Positions 19,446-29,500 of a stretch of 64,000 nt of DNA are shown piece by piece (positions within the stretch are counted from its first letter, which is position 1; each line of letters begins with the position of its first letter). This DNA is from Lentimicrobium sp043806115 (lineage in GTDB: Bacteria; Bacteroidota; Bacteroidia; Bacteroidales; Lentimicrobiaceae). The notes under the pieces were generated by a model. It had not been told where the DNA came from, made no database searches, and was given only the letters and a program-made list of their open reading frames with translations. The DNA is taken from contig JAZDHI010000059.1 of the NCBI GenBank assembly GCA_043806115.1, positions 62,001 to 126,000 on the forward strand, given 5' to 3'. The position numbers were made by a program, and so were the translations under genes.

Positions 19446-19586
19446 GCAGACAGTAGGAGAGTCTGTCTGCAAAACATACCCGCGACTTTGCCACGGAAAG
19501 AATTGATCCGGCATTCACTTTACTCATGTAACATCCATTTTACCATTCTGAATTACCTGGGGAAAGGGTTCAGAATGTATTGGTAA
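19446..19586 (-). promoter_or_regulatory. Structured leader of the 2876-aa gene (two hairpins)
   Basis: Between the proposed promoter (19777-19800) and the ATG (19067) there is no credible gene on either strand, but there is strong secondary-structure potential. CATTCTGAA/TTCAGAATG with extending TTACC/GGTAA arms pairs between 19540-19552 and 19569-19586. GCAGACAG/CTGTCTGC pairs between 19446-19453 and 19463-19470 and is followed on the minus strand by CTTTTCTGTTT, so it could act as an attenuator. Between them, minus-strand GTGGCAAAGTCGCGGGTATG (19494-19475) faintly recalls the 3' core of class I c-di-GMP riboswitches, but the rest of that fold is not evident and I do not assign it. Confidence 0.4.
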
Positions 19587-19776
19587 GCAAAATAAACGGT
19601 CAATCCAAAGAAATCTGTATCCGAGTATTGCAGGTAAGCCCCGGGTGCTGGTCGGAAAGCCGAAGAAATGACACCCTGATTACCTTATTTAACTATTCCT
19701 AAACCACTATTCTTCTGTTCTTTTTTCAACTTTTCAGCATTTTAGGATAGTAGCGTAATGCGAAGATATAATAATA

Positions 19777-19800
19777 GACAATTAAAAACCAGTTTACCCC
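19777..19800 (-). promoter_or_regulatory. Shared ECF-type promoter motif, copy D
   Basis: Minus strand TAGGGGTA-N11-AATTGTCTAT; core GGGGTA, 12 bases, ATTGTC. This is one of four copies with identical core and spacing in the window. It precedes the 2876-aa T9SS gene by about 710 bases with no other gene between. A GTC-containing -10 is typical of ECF-dependent promoters. Assignment to the local sigma factor is inference. Confidence 0.6.
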
Positions 19801-20230
19801 TATTCAATTTCGAAAAAAAATCAACAGGGGATTGTTTGCAAACAGGAATTCTCCGGGAAAAAGAAAATCTTCAGATTTCAGACATTGATCGAAAAATCAG
19901 ACAAATTTCATCTATATTGTTGATTAACAATGTATTGAAGGGAAATTGGAAAAGCAAATCCCTGAGGTCATCTTTGGTAAAAACGGGATTAAAGATGAGA
20001 TGTTAGAATGGTTTTCCTGAAAGCTCAGTGATATTAACCCTGAATTGTTAATAAACCCGCTTCATTTATCTATAACACTATATTCGTGTCATTTAAGCTA
20101 TCATTCGAAAATAGAGGCCTGTTAAGTTAAATGCACTTCTGGTGAGACCTGCATACTTCCAATGAGAAACATATGTAAGAATGAAAAAGGGCTCATCGTT
20201 TCCCTTTGTCAGTAATCATATGAACGGATC
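19801..20230. other. Intergenic region, no gene seen
   Basis: A-rich, low-complexity sequence between copy D of the motif and the stop codon of the 1018-aa gene. I see no convincing coding frame, no terminator with a clear T-run, and no RNA gene. Confidence 0.4.
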
Positions 20231-23200
20231 TCAGTTTACAATAACCTTCCCGGTGATTATCTCCCCTGAACCGGACGTGAATTTAGCAAAATAGATTCCG
20301 GAACTGTATGCTGAAACATCCAGTTCAAACAACTGACCTGCAGAAACAAGAAATTGATGAACCTTTTCGCCCTTCAGGTTATATAAAAGAAGAACACCTT
20401 CTTTCCTTTGAAAATCAAAGTAAACGGATTTTCCGGCCGGATTAGGATAGATTATAAATTCTTTGCCGGAAGTTTTATTCACACTCCTGATCACAATACA
20501 TAGATCATCAGTGAATTCAGACTCGCAATCTTCATATATCGCGCTGATGTAATAACAGTACCAACCAGCATCCAGATCAATGTCAGTAAATAAAGTTTCC
20601 GTAGTATTTCCGATAAGTTCTCCGTCGCGCCAGACATTAAAACCAACAAGTCCGCGACCGGCTTTTTTCAGATGATCATCATCCGGCACCAGTGCATCAG
20701 GGAGTTCCGGCAGGTGACCGTAAATCAACGGTGACCGGGGTCCATAGATTGTTTTGTCGGTCAATGGCTGCAGGGCAGATGTGCCCTCAACACTTTCCAC
20801 ATAACCGTTCAGGTTCCAGTTATAGTCGAGCCCGTAAGCGGATGACATTGATTCCCAAACGGATCCGTCAAGTGATATCATATCACCAAATCCGGCAACT
20901 GCCGGACCGGCATCGCAACCTGCAACGTAGGAACCGGCAGTGTGAGTAACGGTATAACCAAACCACAGTTCTGTAGCGCCGGTTACAGCAACAGGAGAAG
21001 TGAGTGCGAATTCATTCCATACACCTTCAGTGTAAGAAGCTACCGGCTGGATAAGAACGAGGGTGCTGGCATTGGCACCTGTCCAAACTTTCAGCGCGAT
21101 GGTTCCACCTGCAGCATATGGAAACATACGGATCCTGGTCAGGCTGGTTCCGGCATACTGAACCAACTGGGCGGGTGTAAACCTGACAGCTACGCTGAAG
21201 GTACCACCATTGGTGAGACCGATGGCATCATCGTTAATCCCGTTGTCCCATCCGAGCCAGGCTGAAACTCCGCTGCCTCCTCCGTAAGGATCTTCCCACT
21301 GAAGTATAACATCATTTGTATCCGGGAAATCAATCTCAGCCAGGAGATTCAGTGGAGGCCTGCACTCACGGAACACGTGAATATTATCAATCATCCAGTT
21401 AAATATATCAAGACTGTTTGAGCCATAGGCCCGGAAACGGATCCGGAAAAAGTTACCTTTGGCTTCAGCAGTAATGTCCAGGCTTTTGTGAAACCAGCCT
21501 GTACTTTCTGTATTGCTGTATTCAGCTACCTTTAACCAGAACGACCCCTTATAAACCTCTATGGCAAGATATTCCGCCCCTGTTGCATTGGTAAGGGTAT
21601 GTTTCAGATCAAAATCAAGCAGAATACTGCCATCGGTGTGGATGCCGTTAATACAAAAACTGGTCAGTGCCGAAGAATAATCAGTGGTTGCCGGATTATA
21701 GTAAAATTCTGCCGAAGGGGCCGGACTTCCTACCTGACCAGCGATTCTCCAGTTCCCTTCAACATTCCACTGGTTTGTTTCAAAGAGGCCGGTGTTGAAG
21801 TACTCAGTAAAAGGAAGCTGAAAGCACCATTGAAAATCAATCACAATGGGGTCAGTTGCGGCAGATTCACCTGTTTGGCCGGGAAATCCGTAAAAACCCA
21901 GATCATAAACGGCTTTGACCTGATAGCTGTATATTCCCGGAGCCAGGCTCAGATCAAAGAATTCCGTAAAAGATTGATCCACAAAAGCAAGCAGGATATT
22001 GTCCCTGTAAATATTGTACCCTGTAAGCCCCGGGATGGTATAGGTAGAGTCATCCTGGTATTCAGGCTGGTCCCACCATAGGTGCACATAATCAACATTA
22101 AAAGGAATAACCCCTTCAAGGTTACGCGCAGGAAACAAAAACCTGCTGATAAATGTGTTAGTATCTGGATCGGAATATCCCGAACTGTACAATGCTGAAA
22201 CGCCTGCATTATAGTATTGACCGTAGTTCAGCAGGTGACTCATGGAATAGGTCGTTTCGGGGGTATAATCCAGCAGCAATCCGTCAAGGTGCACACCATA
22301 ACCCAGAATAGGAATAATACCTGAACATACTGAAACATCGTCAATGGCCCAGCCTGACCCATCACCCCCCGAATCCCCGGCATGAAAGGCCAGCAAGGCG
22401 TTGACCGAACCAACATTTCCGCAATATCCGGAAAGATCAACAGTTATTTGATTCCATGAAAAAGGGCCGGGGCTCACCGAATAAACTACATTCCATGAGG
22501 CCCCATGGTCAAAACTGATCTCTATTGTGGCAGTCTGTTCAAATGCCCCGGTATAGTAACCAGAGAAACTCAACTGGTAATCGGGACGGTTTCTCAGATC
22601 AAGTCCGGGCAAAATCAGATAGTCACAACAGCCATTTCCGTTATCATCCTCATTCGTAACAACCGCATAGGTTGAATGCGGAGGAATTGTAAAACCGGGT
22701 ATACTTCCGCTATCTGAGGCGTACCATCCCGGAATATTCTGTGTAAGTAACTGCCAACCTTCCGGGGGGAAATCATTCCCTTCGAAGTTTTCATGGATTA
22801 AGACATCGCGGGGTGCCTCCCAGGATGCAGTCAACGTCATGCTATCGACCATCAGGTTAAGGGGCCTGTAGCGTTTTTCCTGCATTATAATGTTAACCAA
22901 AGTATCTGAATAAAGAGCAATATCAAGTGAATATTCATCAAATCCGGGCTTTGTTGCTTCAAGAAGATAATCAGCCTGTCCCACCCCATTAAATAAAACA
23001 ACACCTGATTCAGGAACGATCTGTTCAAAAACAGTATATGGTGGTTCCAGGCATTCAAGTCTTACTTCAGCACCTGCCGGATTTTCTCCGTTTGTGCAAC
23101 TGAAGTTACAGGTTAAAGTGGAATTAAGTCTTATTGCTTGATCCACGGAACCCGGATCGTCAATATATCTCTGGATGCTGATTGGCTCAGTTGCAACTTT

Positions 23201-23287
23201 GACGGTATTAACAGTTGATGAGGAAAAACCGTCGAAGGCAAAAAAACAAAAGCCAATAAAAGACAATGATAACGGGCGACAAAACAA
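20231..23287 (-). CDS. T9SS surface protein, shortened paralogue of the two giants (1018 aa)
   Basis: It corresponds to roughly the C-terminal third of the flanking giants. The order is: a regulatory-like fold (about 45-125, PAGAEVRLECLEPPY); a cleaved-adhesin/choice-of-anchor J domain (about 163-330); linker repeats; a second sandwich (about 475-640); the shared block (about 663-850, AWLGWDNGINDDAIGL); and a type A sorting domain (about 943-1018, IYPNPAGKSVYFDFQRKEG). No ATG opens the frame: the annotated start is TTG, and the frame continues upstream through ATAAAGCCATATGTTACA (K-P-Y-V-T) to a stop at 23342-23344. The N-terminus CRPLSLSFIGFCFFAF could be the core of a signal peptide whose start codon is non-standard or lost. 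It may be a 5'-truncated but still expressed copy. Confidence 0.8.
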   Translation of the reverse strand: MFCRPLSLSFIGFCFFAFDGFSSSTVNTVKVATEPISIQRYIDDPGSVDQAIRLNSTLTCNFSCTNGENPAGAEVRLECLEPPYTVFEQIVPESGVVLFNGVGQADYLLEATKPGFDEYSLDIALYSDTLVNIIMQEKRYRPLNLMVDSMTLTASWEAPRDVLIHENFEGNDFPPEGWQLLTQNIPGWYASDSGSIPGFTIPPHSTYAVVTNEDDNGNGCCDYLILPGLDLRNRPDYQLSFSGYYTGAFEQTATIEISFDHGASWNVVYSVSPGPFSWNQITVDLSGYCGNVGSVNALLAFHAGDSGGDGSGWAIDDVSVCSGIIPILGYGVHLDGLLLDYTPETTYSMSHLLNYGQYYNAGVSALYSSGYSDPDTNTFISRFLFPARNLEGVIPFNVDYVHLWWDQPEYQDDSTYTIPGLTGYNIYRDNILLAFVDQSFTEFFDLSLAPGIYSYQVKAVYDLGFYGFPGQTGESAATDPIVIDFQWCFQLPFTEYFNTGLFETNQWNVEGNWRIAGQVGSPAPSAEFYYNPATTDYSSALTSFCINGIHTDGSILLDFDLKHTLTNATGAEYLAIEVYKGSFWLKVAEYSNTESTGWFHKSLDITAEAKGNFFRIRFRAYGSNSLDIFNWMIDNIHVFRECRPPLNLLAEIDFPDTNDVILQWEDPYGGGSGVSAWLGWDNGINDDAIGLTNGGTFSVAVRFTPAQLVQYAGTSLTRIRMFPYAAGGTIALKVWTGANASTLVLIQPVASYTEGVWNEFALTSPVAVTGATELWFGYTVTHTAGSYVAGCDAGPAVAGFGDMISLDGSVWESMSSAYGLDYNWNLNGYVESVEGTSALQPLTDKTIYGPRSPLIYGHLPELPDALVPDDDHLKKAGRGLVGFNVWRDGELIGNTTETLFTDIDLDAGWYCYYISAIYEDCESEFTDDLCIVIRSVNKTSGKEFIIYPNPAGKSVYFDFQRKEGVLLLYNLKGEKVHQFLVSAGQLFELDVSAYSSGIYFAKFTSGSGEIITGKVIVN

Positions 23288-23422
23288 TGTAACATATGGC
23301 TTTATTTTAAGATTTGTGAATATTCCGGACGCTATATTAAGCTAATTATAATAATGCAATTCTCCCTATTATGTTAAGCCAATTGGTATCAATATTACCG
23401 TAAAAGTGATTCATATAATAAA

Positions 23423-23446
23423 GACAATCATAATTCAATCTACCCC
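23423..23446 (-). promoter_or_regulatory. Shared ECF-type promoter motif, copy A
   Basis: Minus strand ATAGGGGTA, then 12 bases from the end of GGGGTA, then ATTGTCTTTAT. It lies about 135 bases before the start of the 1018-aa paralogue. Core bases and spacing are the same as in copies B, C and D. Confidence 0.65.
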
Positions 23447-23522
23447 TATTCCACAACCCGAATAATTACCATGAAATTGGAGATTAAAATTTTCTGAATC
23501 TTAACAGGGTTGATGCATTGAT

Positions 23523-23553
23523 AAAAAAAGGGGCCCCTTCCGGAGCCCCTTTT
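23523..23553 (-). terminator. Intrinsic terminator of the 2606-aa T9SS gene
   Basis: Minus strand AAAAGGGGC...GCCCC followed by TTTTTTT, about 20 bases after the stop codon. It resembles the terminator of the 2876-aa paralogue in position and in its GGGGC/GCCCC stem. Confidence 0.85.
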
Positions 23554-23572
23554 AAGAATATCGATTGAACGA

Positions 23573-26500
23573 TTATTTGGTAACAACAACTTTTCTGGTG
23601 AAGCTGTCGCCGGCACCGGTGATAAATTTCACCAGGTAAGCACCGGATTCGTAGTTGCGTACATTCACCTGAATGGTCTGAGCCTTTGTAACAATCTGCT
23701 CATAAACAACCTGGCCTACATAGTTGTATATAACAACCTGGCTGATGTCGCTGGTGAGTGCAATGTTCACAACGTTGTTTGACGGGTTCGGATAGACAGA
23801 TACTGCATTCTTGTCAAGGTTGTTTACGTTGTCTGGGATAATACATACTTCATTAGAAGGAAGTGATTCGCAGTCTTCATAAACAGCTGTTACAACATAG
23901 CAATATAAGGTTCCGATTTCAACGGTTGCATCAACATATTCTGTTTCTGCAGTGTTGCCAATCAGGGCGCCATCACGCCATACATTGTATCCAACGAGTT
24001 CACGACCGGCAACGGTAGTGTTGTTGGTTACAGTTGCGTTAGCAAGCATCGGTAGGTTACCACGGACAAGCTGAGAAACCGGACCATATACAGTGTTGTC
24101 GCTGATCGGCTGCAGGGCAGTTACACCATCAACACTTTCTACGTAACCATTGAGGTTCCAGTTATAATCCAGACCGTAAGCGGTTGACATTGATTCCCAA
24201 ACAGAACCGTCGAGTGAAATCATATCACCAAATCCGGCTACTGCAGGACCTGCATCGCAACCTGCAACGTAGGAGCCGGCAGCGTGAGTAACGGTATAAC
24301 CAAACCACAGTTCGGTGGCACCGGTTACAGCAACAGGAGCAGTGAGTGCGAATTCATTCCATATACCTTCAGTATAGGAAGCAACAGGCTGGGTAAGAAC
24401 GAGGGTGCTGGCATTGGCACCTGTCCAAACTTTCAGCGCAATGGTTCCACCTGCAGCGTAAGGGAACATACGGATCTTGGTAAGACTGGTTCCGGCATAC
24501 TGAGCCAACTGGGCAGGAGTAAACCTGACAGCAACACTGAAGGTACCACCATTGGTGAGACCGATAGCATCGTTGTTGGTTCCGTTGTCCCATCCAAGCC
24601 ATGCAGAAACACCACCACCACCACCGGTTGGGGCTTCCCAGGTAAGGAGAACCTCATCAACTGCCGGGAAATTAATGGCAGCTACGAGATCAACCGGAGG
24701 AGCACATACACGATAGATGCTGATATTGTCAACTAACCAGTTGAAGATGTCGAGGGTGTTTGCACCGTTGGCGGTGAAACGTACACGGAATACATGACCC
24801 TTGGCAAGACTGGTCAGATCAACTGATTCGGTTGTCCAGTCAAAATTGGCTGTGTTCTTGAACTCACCAACTTTAACCCATGCACCACCATTGGAAACTT
24901 CAACAGCGAGGAATTCTTCTTCGGTTGCGTTTACAAGGGTATGTTTCAGGTCGAAGTCCATCATAATCTTACCATCAATAATGCCACTGCCAATCATATA
25001 GAAGCTGGTGAGCGACTGGGTATAATCAGTTGCAGCAGGATTGTAGTAGAATTCTACTGAAGGAGCATCGTTGCCAACCTGGCCGGCGATTCTCCAGTTA
25101 CCATCAACAGACCACTGGTTTGTTTCGAACAATCCTGTGTTGAAGTTTTCGGTGAATGGCAGTTCATAGCCATAGGAAATGGTAACATCAACCGGACCTT
25201 CGATCATTGATTCACCGGTCTGACCAGCAAATCCGTAAGGAGTCAGGTCATAAACAGCGGTAATATGATAGCTGTAGGTACCTGGCATCATGTTAAGGTC
25301 GAAATACTCAAGCGCTGGTTTTTCAACGTAAGCGGTAAGAGCATCGTCGCGATAGATGTTATAACCAAGGAGGTTGGCAGGAGTAAGACCTCCGCCACCT
25401 TCACCAAGCTCGAATCCAACGATGAAGTTAGGATCCTGCTGAATGTTGGCGAGAAGTACAAATTTATCAGCAACAACATTGTTGGAAGCGGCCATACCAC
25501 CTGCCAGACCTGCGTTGAAACCGGGAACAGTTGAAGCATCATGCATTACACCTGTAAGAGCAAGTGTTTCAGTGCTGAACTGGTGAATGTCGGCTCCGTT
25601 TCCACCCTGATCAAATAACCAGAGGAAAGGACCACCATCGGACTGACCATCCCAGGCTGAACCATACAATCCGGTAAACGGAAGTCCGCTTACTGTCTGA
25701 AGAGTAGCACCTGTCATGCTGATCTGTGCAAGGTCTGACCAGTTACCTGCCCAGAAACCTCCGCTACCACCATCGGCAGTCGGATCGTATGCAATGTGAC
25801 GTACACTCACACTTGAAGCAATCGTACCAGCAAGCGTCTGTGTATTGAAGTCCATTTTGTAAATGGTTGTGCTGGCCTGACCGCCATAGAAGAATTCGCC
25901 GTCATAAGCCATATCACGGATGTTGGCTGCACCGGAAACGGTGAAGTCTTCAACCCATGTACCATCAAACTGGTATTTACCGAAATTGGTACCCTGCCAG
26001 TTGGAAATGTAGATAAACTGTTCGTCAGCTTCGAGACCAGGTAAACTGGCAGCCTGAGCGTTGAATGAAACAAGAACATCCCACAGTTCGCGTGAACCGC
26101 TGTTGTTGGCATAAGTTACATTGGTAACCATCGGGCTGTATTCAACCGAGCTTAATGGCATCTCTGTACGTGCAACAGGAGTGGAAGCTGTGTAGTCAGC
26201 AGGAGTTACAGGAGCAACCCATGTGAGGTGTGCATAGTCGGTCTGAGCCGGGCTTTCACCTGCGAGGTTGGTCGGAGGAATGAGGTATACACAGGTAAAT
26301 CTGTAAGTGTCAAGTTCTGAATAGCCTGAGCTGAACAGAGCGGCAACACCGGCGAGGTATTCCTGACCATAGTTCAAACCTGAATAAGTGTAAGTCCTTT
26401 CAGGAGTATTGTCAACGAGGGTACCATCAAGGAATACGCCGTAACCCTGTAAAGGAACGCCGCCTGATGCGATCTGAATATCGTCAACAGCCCAGCCTGA

Positions 26501-29500
26501 AGCCCATTCGCCATTGTCGTCAGCGTGGAATGCAAGCCAAACACTACCTAAACCTGTAGCGCCTGAGAACTGAGCGAGGTCAATTTCAAGATTCTGCCAT
26601 GCACCAGGTGCAGGAGTCAGTGAATTGATAACTGTCCATGTTGCACCGGCATCTGTGCTGATTTCAACATAAGCACTCTGGCTGTATGAACCATCATAAT
26701 AACTTGCGAAATTAAGTCTGTATGAAGGAAGGTTAGACCAATCCATTTCAGGAGTGATGAGGTAATCACAGCAACCGTCGCCATTGTCAGCGTCGTCGTT
26801 GGTTACAGCATACTTGGTGTGAGCGGGGATAGCAAATGAAGAGCTGCTTCCGTTGGTAGTTGCATACCATCCGGTAGTGTTCTGTGTAAGTGCCTGCCAT
26901 CCGGCCGGTGGAAATACAGAGCCTTCAAAATCTTCAGCAACTGCAATAGCCAGCGGTTCATCCCATGTAGCTACAAGGGTAAGTCCGTCAACATAAAGGT
27001 TACGAGGCATATATTTACGCTCGAGAAGCAGAATGTCGAATGTACGGTTTGAGGTAATGTTTGGTGTAAGAACATATTCGTCGAAACCAACTTTGTTAGC
27101 CTCAAGGATATAATTACCTTTCCACACATCTTCAAACACTACGGTTCCTGATTCAGGAACAGTCTGTGAGTATACTGCGTAAGGATAATCCTGGCCGGCA
27201 AGGCTGACAACTGCACCTGCAGGGCTGCCACCGGTGGTGAGGCTTACATTGCATGTTACATCAACAAGTAGTTTATGACCAACGATGTTTGAGAATACTT
27301 TTACAGACTCACCGCCATTGGTATAGTTGGCAGCAACTGCATAAGCATACCAGCCCTGTGGTAACGGACCATAGGCTGCATCGGTATAGTTGGTATTGGC
27401 AACAGTTCCGCTGAGCAGGGTAAGAGTACCAAGTTCCGGACCATTGTCGGGGTTGAAACCTGAAACACGCCATACTTTATAACTGGTAAGGTCGCGGGTT
27501 GAAGTACCATCCTGAATAGCCAGGAACTGGCCTTTTCCTTCAACACCTGACTGAGCCAGGGCAGGAGACTGTGAAATGAGACCGCGCTGTTTCAAAGGAG
27601 ACCTGCTGATGTTTGATGCAAGAGCATCGTCATCGCTGTCAACCGGTCCACTCATAAAGGCACGGATCATCATATCCTGGTAAGGAGAGAGACCCCATGC
27701 ACCACCTGTACTCACATTGCGTGAGTAGCTGCGGTAAACAGTCGGGAGAGTCTGGTCAATACCTACAGGAGCACAGTTTGGTGAAACAGCACCCTGAACC
27801 ATTCCAAGATAGAAACTACCACTGGCAACAACTGCATCCAGTCCGGTGAAATCAACCCATCCGAGGTTGTTCACCGTAACCGAGATCGAATCGAGGGTGG
27901 TACCCGGTAAACCATTGGCACCATCAGCTGCATACACAACTGCGCCAAAGGTGGTTCCGAGGAAACCGGTATTGTTGTTCGGGAAACTACCGTCACCTAC
28001 GAAAATCCTGCCACCATAAACATGGGCGGGATAACCGGCAGGGGTAAATTTCACAGCGTTTACATTGCCAGGGAGAGCCCATGCAGCATAGTTTTCAGCT
28101 GTTCCATCATCATAAAGTGCCTCATAAGAAGGTTCCGGTACACCCCAGGTAACATCAGTCTGTGTATCGGCAGCATTTACAACTGCGTTAACAAGCGTAG
28201 GAGCATAGAAAACTTCCTCAAGCTCGGCATCAACAACAGTGGTGTTGGTTTCGGTAACTACAACGCCGCTGACGGTTTCTGAAGTATAACCTGTCTTTGA
28301 GAAGGACATATTATAAGTACCGGCATCAACGATGATTGAATAATTACCTTCTTCATCGGTGCTGGCAGTGTATGAACCGGCAGTAACAATAGCGCCATGG
28401 ATAGGAGCATTGTCATCGGCAGCAGTTACATTACCTGAAATCATACCCGGATTGTAAACTACCATGGTAGCAGGAATCAGAACGGTCTCATGAGCGAGGT
28501 CGTTGGTGGTGAGTTCGAGCTCATTGGTGTAGGTTCCAACAGGGAAATCTTCATCATCTGAAGTGAAAGTAGCAACTACATCAACAAATTCGCCCGGAGC
28601 AACCTGACCCTGAGCAGGAACTACTGATGAAATAAAGCTAGGAGTCGGAAGACCGATCCATACTGCCTTACTGTTGGCTACATACGCACTGTTGTAATTG
28701 ATATTGGTACCAATGGTTCCATCGGCATTCTCAATACCAACGGTTGCACTGAGGATATCCAGACCACCGGTGATGGAGTTGTAATAGATAGCGATATCAC
28801 CATTCTGGTTCAGACGAACCTGAGCGGTAATCTGGCCTGTTCCACCATATTCATTGTAGTTATTGAACTGGATAACAAATTCACTACCAACAGTCTGATA
28901 ATAAACTGTACCGGAAACTCCGGGGTTCAGGTCGTCCCAGAACCAGGCGATCAGATCATTCGGAGTTGAAGAACTCGGGATGTTCTGGTTGCTTAACGAG
29001 GTATTACCGCTTCCGAAAGAAAGGAATCCATTGGAACCAACAAATACCTGGCTATAGGTATTGGCATAGAACGGGAAGTTAATGCCGAGGTTGACAGGAC
29101 CAACATAGCTGTCGTCAGTCAAGCCGGTAAGAACGGTTCCGGTAGCAGAAATATCATTCCAAACGTAAGCAGGTCCACCTGATTCATCGCTGTCGATCCA
29201 CATATAACCGAATCCGTCAGGACCACCGGCACCACGAAGGTTACGGTTACCCATATTGTCGGTAGGATCAACTTCGCCCTTGGCAACTTCAACTTCTTTA
29301 ACGGTTGAACGTACGTTCGGGGTGAAACCTGGTGAATTTACAAGCTGACGTGCAGCATATTCCGGGAATGAATAAGCAAGAGTTCCTTCGCCGGTATTTG
29401 AAAGGCGGAAAGTAACGGCTTCGCTGGTATTTGGATATTGTTCATTGTAAAGTGTGGTCGGGTTCAACACGAGGGTTGGGTTTGCCCACTCAACAACAAC

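Noticed and set aside
19475..19494. Class I c-di-GMP riboswitch upstream of the 2876-aa gene
   Set aside because: Only a GCAAAG...CGGGT string looks similar; the 5' conserved half and tetraloop stem were not found, so it is kept as a question and not annotated.
19758..20006. An 82-codon plus-strand frame in the gap after the 1018-aa gene
   Set aside because: It crosses motif copy D, is rich in low-complexity K/S/I, and has no ribosome-binding site or family resemblance.
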